32,985 nucleotides of DNA from Chromera velia (taxonomy: Eukaryota; Sar; Chromeraceae), in the NCBI GenBank assembly GCA_018398765.1, contig JAHBMJ010004212.1:25001-57985 (forward strand), given 5' to 3'. A program made the position numbers and the translations under genes. Each line of letters begins with the position of its first letter. Position 1 is the first letter of the stretch. The notes below the pieces were generated by a model that saw only the letters and a program-made list of their open reading frames with translations, was not told the DNA's origin and did no database searches. Below are positions 20,900 through 31,115 of this stretch, in pieces.

Positions 20900-22728
20900 T
20901 GAGTCAACGACCCTATTGCCAAAACGTCGCGGTCCCAACCGTCGTATTACTTGTATCAGAGGGTAGCGTACCCGACTGAAGAGGACCTTGAAGCGGCACT
21001 CGAGTAGGGATAACGCTCTCCCACACCACTCTCCGTAAGTGACTCCTCACAGTCGGCCCCAGCTACCAAAGAGGCTCAAAGTGGTGGACACGCCCAGCAC
21101 GGTCCGTCTTCCCAACCTGAAGGCACTGAAAACAATGACCCCGCCCCTGGACATCCAAACAGAAGAAACTTAAACCCCCTCACAGAAAATCCTGTTCAGC
21201 AGCGGCCTACAGGAGACAACCGAGGACCGCTCTTGCCCTTTCCACCTTGAAGAAACCTGCGAAACACAGCCTCGCCTGAAGATCACGGGAGCCCGCGCAC
21301 GGACAATACTGAAGAAGAGGATGCGTCCCTATACTGCCCTACACCCGTAGCTAACCCATTCCATCGTTTTGTCCCTGCCAGGAACCCGTATCTCCCCAGT
21401 GAGTTGAACCTCCCACCCAGAGCCTGTACTAACAGACCACTCCGCCATCTCCCTTCCCAGACTGAGTCTCATCATTCTGACGAATCTGACGCGGAAAGAA
21501 GCATCGACCGCCAGGCAGGCCCGAGCATCATTATCTACTCCCCTCACAATACTCTTTTTGTGATGGACGGCTCACACAACTGTAGGCCAACCATCTATCA
21601 TACGGAAAACCGGGACCCTTCGAGAGGAAGAGAACTCCCGCCTGACCGACAGTAAAGTCTCTTCTCCCAGGCTTCCCAGCACACAAACAGTTACTTTCCA
21701 ATATGACAAAAAAAAAAAACCCTTGTGTAACTGCACGCTCCTTCTCACAAAGCACACAGCCCCAAGTGATTCATTGGAAAACAAGAAAAGAAGATCCCCA
21801 CCCACCACACTGTACCGGAGAAATCGTTACTACCAAAGTTTGTGCTCTCAACCACACCGATATACGCTTCACCCCATTTCTCCCACATTTTTGAAGAAAA
21901 GAAGAGGCCTATCGGAGCGATCTCCACCTGCTTCCCCACTACCACTCTTCGAAGGACCCAGGGTGGCCTCACACCCCAAGAGTCTCCCAGAACTCGACAG
22001 CCCCGCCTTGGGGATAAAAAATACCTCACGACCCCACAGTGAGTATCCGTTTGCCTGGGTGCGAACCCGATCAGACTACCCCTTTTATATATACGCACTG
22101 TATTTGAAGCTGAAGAAACAAAATCCGGCGTGAGTAACGAGCACACCCGCACACCGCCCCACCCGTCTGCAAAACGACCACCCCTCTTGACAGTTCTCGG
22201 GCTCCGCCCCCATTCATTGATTTACATTTCCCTCCACTTCCCCGTCAAGAAGCTGTACCAGCAGAGCGGAGCCTCAAACTGAATTTCCCCATTGACCCAG
22301 ACACCACCATCCCAGTAGACGTTCCTTTGGGCTCAGGTGTCGACCCGAACCTCAGTGACCTCAAACTACCAAGCCCTCGACCCCAGCCATACGCAGGCAG
22401 CTTCCCCTTCTCAACTGGTCTTGACTTTACACCGCAGGGCGTCTTGCAGGCGCTCGTCAGAGAAGGAGTTTGAGAAGCCCTCAGGAACTCAGCCGACGTC
22501 CATCGGGTATTGGCACAAGCTTTGGAGGGGACGATCAGACGAGAGGTCTGGACCTCCCTCATAGAAGCCACCACCCTCCTCGCCAGTTTGAGATACAGCG
22601 AGTGGGAGGCTGCTCAAGTGCAAGCTTTCCAGGCGTTGTATCCAGCACCCTTCCCGCTGGGCAGTGCAACTGCACCACCACCTTCACAGCCCCCCGGGGC
22701 TCCACAGCCGCATCCTGACTTGGTTTAG
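20900..22728 (+). pseudogene. Decayed coding region, possibly retroelement-derived
   Basis: Consecutive plus-strand blocks read as protein in changing frames: ~20905–21013, 21014–21655 (with an inner TGA at 21248–21250), 21723–22133 (another frame) and 22141–22728 (third frame, inner TGA at 22468–22470). The product would be Pro/Ser/Thr/Asn/Gln-rich with an acidic patch, and a more ordered C-terminal part (REVWTSLIEATTLLASLRYS). Both inner TGA codons sit where CGA would keep the frame sensible, consistent with C-to-T decay. No reverse transcriptase, integrase or zinc-knuckle motif is visible. The upstream ~80-bp repeats and the truncated kinase that follows suggest a broken gag-like ORF, but this is inference; an old host gene is equally possible. 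Confidence 0.4.
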
Positions 22729-23024
22729 TGGTCGGACTAGAATCTGCGAGAGCAACAAGACAAAGAAAACATTGCAGTATTTTACCCGCATCCTCAGCGT
22801 TCACCAGCAACCCAGTAGCAGCCGTCGCTACCTCCACTGTTCCGATAAACCACTAAAGGCAAAAGAAAAACAATTCGTGAGCCGAATGGCCAACACCAGG
22901 TTCCAAGCGAAGAAAAACGGGAATGCCCAAAACGCGGGACAGCAAAAGGGGAAGGGACTCCAGCATAAACAAACCCCTTTGAAACTCTTGCAGCCATTAG
23001 AAGCCGCTAAAGGAAATGAACGAA

Positions 23025-23674
23025 CAATCAAGAGACTGACGGGTTTGACATCCCTATGCATAATCTTCTTGTCGTGCGCTGCGTCCAGCCCGAGAGCCAA
23101 AAAGAGAAGGAGAGTTCTCATGGAAGCCCAAGGAAGGAGAATGCCCTTTTGCAGGAGACGATGCCGCCGATCGCCCCCCTCCTGGAATTCTGTGATGACA
23201 ATCGTGCGTGTCGTCCTCAGTCCGGCAGAACTCCTTCAGGGGGAGAACGTAGGGACTGTCGACTGCCTTCTGCGTCACGAACTCCCTCTGTAGATCCTCA
23301 AAGTCCGTCGCATTCAATTTGCAGGGGAGCTTCGAGATAATCTTCACGGCGACCTTCTGACAGGTGCCACCGTGCTCAAAACCGACGTGGATTGAGCCCA
23401 TCCCCGACACTGCGTCGGTGAGCTCCTCGTCCTGCACAAAGAAAACTGACTTCCGACTTCCTGTTCCGACCACCAGTCTCCGAAACTGCTCTGGGTCAAC
23501 TTCGATGGAGACCTTCTGGCAGTCCCCCCCGAAACTGTATCCATTTCGTGGAGTGAGTGGCTGTGCCTGGACCTCCAGAAATAAGACAGTGTCTGCCTGA
23601 TTCGCTTGTCTGATAATAAGTCTCTCGTATAGGGTGGTCTCGAAGAATGCAGACTTCCCAACCGAGCCACTCAT
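23025..23674 (-). pseudogene. Truncated, frameshifted protein-kinase fragment
   Basis: From ATG 23674 the minus strand encodes ~155 aa leading into a kinase N-lobe: a glycine-loop-like VSGMGSIHVGF, then QKVAVKII (ATP-binding Lys), a helix-C-like LQREFVTQKAVDSPYV and VLPLKEFCRTEDD. At ~23203–23210 the frame breaks by one base; a different frame then continues with TIVITEFQEGGD (hinge) and AAHDKKIMHRDVKPVSLL (catalytic loop), where the expected Asn of HRDxKxxN is Ser. Downstream I see no DFG, APE or C-lobe. The fragment ends next to the tail-to-tail decayed region, so the 3' half seems lost. A one-base sequencing error could explain the frameshift but not the missing C-lobe. Confidence 0.7.
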
Positions 23675-24297
23675 TGCGCTGAATTCAGACTGAGCTATGC
23701 TACAGCGCGCCTCTTCAGAAGCCTGAATGTATGTCTCTTCTCAAGAAACGTCTGACAGACTCTTCTCATCTTCCATCTAAAGATACTAAGATCTAAAATC
23801 TCAGAGACTCAGACTGGCATATCTAAATTACGGCCAGACATACCACAGAATCAGCAGAAGTCACCTGACAGTGATTGAGAACCCGAGAAAAGTGACAGAG
23901 GGAGACGGCACTTTTTCTTTGCGCATGCACGAGGCGCACCATGGCGCGGATGGGGATCCATGGGCACCATGATGGCGCACCCGTTATCTCACTACGCATG
24001 AGTGCAGGAATCTTTGTCTTCGCGTTGAAGAGCTGCAGTTCTGCCATGTTCTGCCGCAACTTCAGCGATATGTTTTTCATAAACATCGCATCAATTCGCA
24101 TCATGTCATGTCTTGCTGTGCAAAAGCAATTGCCGTATCTGAACAGTGGTGAAAGCGGTGGAATGGCAGTTTTCCTGGGTTGATTTCCGACAGGCTGCCG
24201 CGTTTATACGAAGAGGAGACAGCTCGAAAGTTTGATACTAACGTCAACAGAGTTCCCTGGTGCCCTGCTGCGTTTCGCCTCTGTATCGTTAAGTTTT
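23675..24297. other. Spacer between kinase fragment and ABHD17-like gene
   Basis: This interval lies between the start of the minus-strand kinase fragment and the start of the plus-strand hydrolase, so it may hold both promoters. ORFs at 23823–24104 (minus) and 23941–24183 (plus) overlap each other and have no recognised domain. Confidence 0.5.
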
Positions 24298-25854
24298 ATG
24301 ATGAGCTGTCACATCTCCTGCATTTTCGGTTGTCTCACCCTCCTTGGGTGTCGGCAACGGGTGGTTCGCAGCCTCGCCTTCTTTCCGCCTCCGCCGGGGT
24401 ATGATCTGAAGCCGTGCAGCGATGAGGACCCACCGGCAGAGGATGGGAAGCCTGAAACGCTCTCATTCGAAGAGACGAGTCCTGAGTTTCAAATTGCAAG
24501 TCTGGAAAGACGAGAGAGGATGGAGAAGGTTTTGGCACAGATGAGCAGGATGTCTTCGGAAGAGGCAGGTCGCTTGGGGGAGGGGGAAGGGGGAGGAGAC
24601 GGCGCGGGTACGGAACCTGATAGAGAGGCAGGAGAGGTACAGCAGCAGAAGGATGGAGGAGAGGGAGAGTCTCCCCTAATCGATTCAGACGTTCCCTCGG
24701 CCTCCCACCCGCTTCATCACCACACGACTGGGGACGGCTTACCCCTGAAGCACCGCAAAGAGGACGCACAGGAGAAGACAAGAATTCTCCGTGAGGCACG
24801 GAAGAGACTTAGACGAAACAGACGAAACCCCCGCACCCCCTCTGCCCGTCTCTCTTTGTATTTATCCCCAGACCCTATGAGTGCCTCAACACTTTTCCAC
24901 TGGAGAACCTTCACAGCCTCAGAAGGCTCTGTACCCAATTCCCTGCCTGTCAGTCTGACACCCTTCTTCCTCCGTACATCCAGAGGTAGCAGAATTGCTG
25001 CACTTCTGATCAGCCACCGTGCCTCTGCGGCTTCGTCTGCAGCCAACAGGGGCCACGGCATGCCCTGTGACTTTTGCGGGGGCTTCGGCTTTGAGCCTTT
25101 GTTGTCAGGCAAGAAGGCTGAGGGGAAGGAGAGTTCCGATGTTGATGTCGGTCCCGAAAGGCCGAATTGCAGTCTGGTTGGGAGCCGCCCTCTTGTTCTC
25201 TTCTCCCACGGAAATTCAACCGACATCGGACTCTCGTGCGGGTCCATGGTGAGCTTAGCGTTGAAGACGGGGGTGAACATTCTCTGTTACGATTACACTG
25301 GGTATGGTGTGTCGACAGATTTGCCCTCTGAGCGACACACGTACGCAGACATCCGTGCTGCGTATCGGTTTGCAGTCGAGGATTTGCATGTCCCCCCCTC
25401 GCGTGTGATTCTGTATGGGCAGTCAGTGGGGAGTGGTCCCTCTGTTGATCTGGCCTCGGTGGGGTCCCCTCGTTTGGGGGGACTGGTGATTCACGCAGGC
25501 ATCGCGTCGGGCATGCGCATGCTTCGGGGAGGCCCTCCGAAGGGGGGGGGGAAGAGTCAGACTCCCTGGTTTGACCTGTACAAAAATTGCGATAAGATCG
25601 CGAATGTGCGAACGCCGGTGTTCATCATCCATGGAAAGAAGGATGACGAGGTCAGGGGACAGGGAAGGCGGGGGGGAGGGTTGACATAGTTCTTCTTGTG
25701 CGTTTCTTGTGAATGCTTCTCCTACTGTCTGCCGAAGGAAGATAACGAGGCCAAAAAAAACACTGTGATTTTTCGTGTTTTTTTTCTCCCTCTCCTTCGC
25801 TTACAAACAGACAGACAAGAGACGCAAGCAGGCAGACAAGCAAAGGGACAGACG

Positions 25855-25886
<32 letters not shown>

Positions 25887-27011
25887 CAGAGAGAGAAGGT
25901 GCTGGGGAGAGAGAGAGAGAGGGAGGGAGGGAGACTGTAGCTTTCATTTCCCCCTGTTTTTCGTTTCACACAGACAAACTGCATGCGTCCCCTTGCTCTT
26001 CCTTTCTCTTCTCTCAATGCTAATCCTTGGTGTTTTCCTTCTTTTCTTTCTTTCTTTCTTTCTGTCTTTCCTTCCGTCCTACGTGCTTTCCTTCTTTTTT
26101 TTCTTTCTGTCTTTCGTTCTTTCTTGCTTTCTTTCTTGCTTTCCTCCTTTCTTGTTTTGTCTCTTCTTTTCTTTTCTTTTCTTTTTTTCTTTGTTTCTTT
26201 TTTTCTTTCTTTCTTTCTTTCTTTCTTTCTTTCGTGCTTGCTTGCTTGCGCGCTTTATTGCTTTCTTGCTCTCTTGCTTTCTTCCTTTCTGTCTGTCTGT
26301 CTGTCTGTCTGTCTGTTAGAAAAGGAGGGAGAAGAAGAAGAAACATATAGTGTGTTTCTCTGTCTGTATGTGTGTGTCTGTCTGTTTGATTGCTTGTGTT
26401 TGCGTCCCACCTTCTTTGGTTCTTCGCTGCCGTGCCTCCCTCCCCCCTTTCGTACGGAATGCTCGGTGTGCTTTCATGGTCTGCTGTTTTCAGAGTCGTT
26501 CAGTGCGCAACCTCCTCATGTTTTTCTCTTCCGCTTTCCATCCTTGCAGGTCATCCCCGCCCACGCTCAGGAGCTGGCAGAACGGTGTCCCAAGGGGTTC
26601 CTCTGGGATTTGTGGTTAGTCCCTAGGGCAGGTCATAACGATGTAGACGTGAGGGGGGGGAGTGAGTTCTTCTCCCGTCTCCGGTCTTTCTTCCACCACA
26701 GTTGTGCAGGGGGCGGCCTGAGCTCCTCTCCCCCAGGGGTCCTCCTTCAGCAGCAACAGAAGGAAAAGGGAACAGGCGGGTTCCTGCAGGAAGCACACAA
26801 TCCATCTGATTCAGGAGATCTGCCCTCAAGCCGAATCGTTGAACGGTCAGACCCCCTCACGACTTTCCCCAACGAAGTCACGGACTCGGACGACCACGCG
26901 GTGGGTGTGGACTCACCGAGGAAGTTCCTCCCGCCCCCTCCGCACAGTTCGAGGGGCTCTGGAACGTTGCAGGGACAATATTTGGAAAGGCTCGAACCGT
27001 GTCTGAAGTGA
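24298..27011 (+). CDS. ABHD17-like alpha/beta hydrolase
   Basis: Members of this family are membrane-anchored serine hydrolases that remove palmitate from cysteines. Exons are 24298–25650 and 26550–27011 (donor GTCAGG, acceptor TTGCAG, phase 0), giving 604 aa. I chose the ATG pair at 24298/24301 because it puts the cluster MMSCHISCIFGCLTLLGCRQ at the N-terminus, like the palmitoylated Cys-rich start of ABHD17, followed by SLAFFPPPPGYDL, the family's (L/A)FLPPxPxYxL. An upstream in-frame ATG at 24232 exists. After a ~190-aa disordered insertion the fold shows LVLFSHGNSTDIG (oxyanion region), YDYTGYGVS, then the nucleophile S376 in GQSVGSG, D450 in HGKKDDEVI and H480 in RAGHND. The ~120-aa tail after the His has a Gln run and Pro/Ser-rich sequence absent from animal ABHD17. 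The single 899-bp intron falls at the catalytic Asp loop. Confidence 0.9.
25855..25880 (+). repeat. (GT)13 microsatellite in intron
   Basis: Perfect GT dinucleotide run in the only intron of the ABHD17-like gene, followed by GA-rich repeats at 25899–25932. Confidence 0.9.
26041..26316 (+). repeat. Pyrimidine microsatellite tract in intron
   Basis: About 275 bases made almost wholly of C and T, chiefly CTTT units (26045–26062, 26199–26233) and ending in (CTGT)7 at 26289–26316. The long plus ORFs across it encode only Phe/Leu/Ser and are artefacts of the repeat. The acceptor of the intron follows 230 bases later. Confidence 0.9.
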
Positions 27012-30000
27012 GAGCTTCTGTCTGTTGTTTACACCGTCTTGAACCGTCTAGCTGATCTATCAAAAAATTGACAAAAATTCAAAAACAAATTGTACACACA
27101 CAAAAAAAATAAAATGATATAGCCTATCATCATTATGACATCATATAGGTTTCAATTCTAATTTTTCACATATATTTTTAAATATAACGTGAGTAGTAAG
27201 ATAGTGGGAACAATCGTGGGAACCTAGGTGGGAACTAAGGCAGAAAAAGGGCGCATAAGGTGCTGGTCCTGGTGCAAAAACAAGTTTGCACCTTAAATCA
27301 GGTGTAAAACAGGTGTAAAATAAGGTGCACCGTTTACCTTATGAAAGCTAAGTTTCTAGGGTTGATTTCTAGTGTTCTTAACGGCCAAAAAGCGCCTCAG
27401 TCAAGGCCTAAAAGCTTTTTATGATATAGATTTGCTACACTGATTTTTACTATATGCGAAACAACTTAAAATATCACTAAAAATATTAGTGAAAAGGCGA
27501 TAAAAAAGCATAAACAAAAAATATGACAATTAAAGATTATATGTCTCTGACTGTCTCATGACTTCGGTCTCTTTCTGGGTCTCTTTTCTCAAGTTAAACA
27601 ACGTTTTTTACCTGTCCAATGTTTGAATATGTTTGATGCCGTTTGCGTGCTGCACTGTAGTCCAGTTCTGCTCCTACGATCTATAAAACCAGGTCCTTCA
27701 AACTGTATGATGCCCCTTTGGAGCAAACTCATGAAATAAGCAACAATAAATGGTGCGTTTTCATAAAAAAGAAAAAGAAGAAAGAATAAAACAAAAGAAC
27801 GTTTTCTTTAATTTGTATTTCTTCTCTGAGCAAGGGCAAGCGAGGGCCTGATCTCAAGGCTCAGAGCCCAGCCCCGTCATACCCTAGGTCTCTTCTTGAC
27901 TCACTCTCTAGCTCATCCCCCCCCCAAAACGATAATGGAGGATAAAAAAGAGCAAGAAGAGAAAGAAGAACAGGAGAAAGAAGAGGAGAGAGCAGGCTCC
28001 TTACAGACTTTCTCTCACTCGAAGTCCGACTTGAAAGTTAACCTCAGTATGTCGTTTTTCTTCCCTAGAAACTCTTCGATCTGGTTTGATGCGGGCTGGT
28101 TGGAGCAGAGGGGAGGCTTTAGCTTTGGCTTTTGATTTGGTTTTGGCTTTGAAGAATGAGAGAAATACGGACAGAGTCGGACAAGTGCGATTCCTAACCC
28201 TAGACCCTCTTCTTTTGACTGATCTGGCTTAATTCATGATGTTCATCCAGACTGGCTTGTCTTCCCATACCCTCCTGTACCACCTGCAAGGATCTACACG
28301 GCTAGTACAAGTATTTTCTCTGTCTTCAGATCCAAAAGAAGGCTCTCCCTGTTGTTCAACAACTTCTCTTTTGTTTAATTGCTGGCATTTGTTTGAAGCC
28401 GTCTATCTGGACAGGGCCCCGGTTTGTGAAATTGAAAAATGATTAACTGCAATAACCGGTATACAGGATCGGTATGACTGACGACTCGTGAACGAAGGGG
28501 TGAACGCTCCTAGAAAAGCTGCAATTCCCTCTACAGATGGACTTCAAACCATTTAGAAGTACCAAACATAACGAGAAGCCACAGTATGACAGAAAGTCAG
28601 ATACAGATCTGTATGTGAGCATGCAAATTTGACGAGCCATCAGCAGACGGAAGTGACGAATGGTTCCACTCTCTAAGGCAAAGCAGCAAATTGAATGATC
28701 AAACCAAGTGCACTCTTACTGACCAAGATAAATTGAGCCCGCCAATCCTAAAGAGCACCCCACTCACTGAATTCCTGCAGCAAGGCAGAGTGGTCTTACA
28801 TCCTCATACAGAATGCGTGGCCTTGTCCCCTTTCTGCCGAAATCTAGCTCAATCAGAAAAAAAAAGAGCCAGAGAACCTTCATTCTGATAGACTAGGTTA
28901 GGTTGCGCCCTTCCACCTTCATATCTCGCCCCAAAGCTCCTTCTAGCCTACCTGTTTTGAGGCAGACGGGGGTAGAATGATGGAGACGGCTGAAGAGACG
29001 GGCAAAAACAGTGGCCTGGCTTGGCTTTGTCCCCATTCCGTGAACCACTTCCCAAAAAAGGAGAAAACCTCATCCGTCTGACCCGGTCACTAGTGTTTCG
29101 TACTCAGCTCACATGCGCGCCAACTGCTTGTGCTGTTCAACTGCAGGTCGGTGAGGAACCCTTAAAAACTGGCGTCTGTTCCCCGTGCAGGTTTGCGGAA
29201 TTGCTAAAAACTGCTTCCCGTCTCCTTCTCCATTTTTCTCCATCTTCCTCCTCAAATGCAAGCGCTCTCTTCCTTCTGGCTAAAAGGTTTCAGAACGGCA
29301 TCGTGTAGAAGTGAGACTTGCTTCCCTATCGAACGACAGATGCCAATTGTCGAGCTAAACTGGTTGTTCCACGAGTAAGGAGGCAAACTGTCTCTCGTGG
29401 TTGCTCTCAGGCCGTCTCCTTAGGGATCGACGGGAGTCGATGCAAAGCTGTGCGACGCTGGAGAGAGAAGTTCAAACTCAGAAAGCGGTCTGAAAAAGCA
29501 ATTAATGACTCTGAATAATAGCAAGCGTGTCAGCTGTCTCCACCAACTCAAGTCGCGTAGAGCTATCAACGATGCGTTCTCTTACCACAGATCGACTCAG
29601 CAGCTTTATTATTATTACAACAATACTATGTGTATTAGTGGGTCACTAATAGTGGGCCTAGTTCATATTTTAGGGTAAAGAAAAAATAATACTATTCAGA
29701 AAAATGTCGCTGGTTGAACTTTTTTTTTTGAAAAAAATCTGGAAATTGCAATTTACAAAGAAATCTGATGAAAAAAAAAAAATTTAAAAAAAAAAGGAAA
29801 TTGATTAAAAGGAGCATTGATCCTATAGCAAAAACTTTTAGGAAAACTGCAGGAAAATTGATATGAGAAATGAATTTGGATGAAATTCTATGAAAATCAT
29901 AGAGAAATCAACTGCAAAATCAGGGTGGAATTAGTAAAAAATCTGGTGGCTAGTCTCAGTAGTAGTCTGTTAGAATTAGTAAGAATTAAATTAATCTAGT

Positions 30001-31115
30001 AAATTAATCTCAGCGTAAATCTAGGTGTAGATTCCCTAGTAGATTCCCCACTGGTCTAGTGAATAGAATTGAAGCAGTCAAAGCCGGTGATCTGCCTAAT
30101 TACGGTGCGTAACAGTCAAAAGTGATTACTATTTTCATAAGAAAAACTCTTTGTGAGAAGTCCAGTTCAGCGTGGGAAAGCAGCGTACTACTATTTAAGC
30201 ATATGAGGGTTAACTGCATAAAACTGAATGACAGTGGACGTTTAGAAATAAAGCAGGAAACGTAATTTTGCAACGTGATTTCTTAGAATTTTGTTGGGAC
30301 AAGTGGCCGGACTCAGCCTGACTGTCAATTGGAAAACGATCGCTGGACACCGACAAATGTTTCACGTACGTATAAGCAAAAGAATCGGATCTGTGGGAAA
30401 AACACGATTGTTTATCACAGTCAAACCCCTTTCACGATTCCAAATTCTCGAGGGAAATTCAGAAAACATTGACAAGCATACAAAAGAATGAATTCGCTCT
30501 CGGTCTCAGTCGATCGCCTTGCACTTGCGAGGAAGGAGACCCCCTACAGCTGCAGCAGCTCGATCTGTTACACGAGCGGAGCGGGAAAGTTGTGCGGAAC
30601 TTTGGACAGCTGCAGCCACTCGGACTTTTCTAGTGCACGAGCAAGGCGAAGAAAAAGAACGCGAAACTTTATTCCAGAAAGGTTACACACCCCTGTAGAC
30701 CAATCTGGGTCTTGAATCTTTTTCTTCTCTTTTCCTTTCCTTTCCTTTCCTTTCCTTTCGTTTTCCTTTGTTTTTCCACACGCAATCAAGTTACATTCTC
30801 TTCAACCTAAATCCGTTCTTTCTTTCCTTTCCTCCTTCACTCTTTTGTCTTCTCTCAGAGTGAGCTTCCACGTTCCATTCCGCCCCCACATATATCTTTC
30901 CCTACTTTCATTTACAGATGCGCAATGGATGAACCGCTTTTTTCTTTAAGATTTCTTTGCCCTTTCTGGTTCGGACAAGGATGCAGCGTCTCTCCTCTTC
31001 TCCTCCCTTTCGTCGTTCTGTCACTCTCAACCAAAAAGCAAACCAGCCAACCACTTTTCTGATCCTTGTTTATTCAATATCAACCAATCCTCCCCTCTCT
31101 CTGCGCGCGATGACC
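27012..31115. other. Gene-poor region with two AT-rich islands
   Basis: AT-rich islands lie at ~27040–27800 and ~29590–30290. Between 27190 and 27350 there are short repeated words (gtgggaac three times, aggtgtaaaa twice) and an 8-bp-stem hairpin. Short ORFs at 27896–28135, 29021–29308, 29318–29518 and 30488–30715 (plus) have no recognised domain and no supporting splice structure. Bases 30740–31080 are pyrimidine-rich and may be 3' flank of the next, minus-strand gene. I support no gene here. Confidence 0.5.
30731..30760 (+). repeat. TTTCC pentamer microsatellite
   Basis: Five TTTCC units plus one TTTCG unit in tandem, in pyrimidine-rich gene-free DNA. Confidence 0.85.

Noticed and set aside
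25696-26350. Long Phe/Leu/Ser or Lys/Glu ORFs on both strands
   Set aside because: They are translations of the CTTT/CTGT microsatellites inside the ABHD17-like intron.
27354-28205. Ctagggttga and cctaaccctaga as a second copy of the transposon ends
   Set aside because: Similarity to the 23-base ends stops after about nine bases, and no 8-bp duplication is present.
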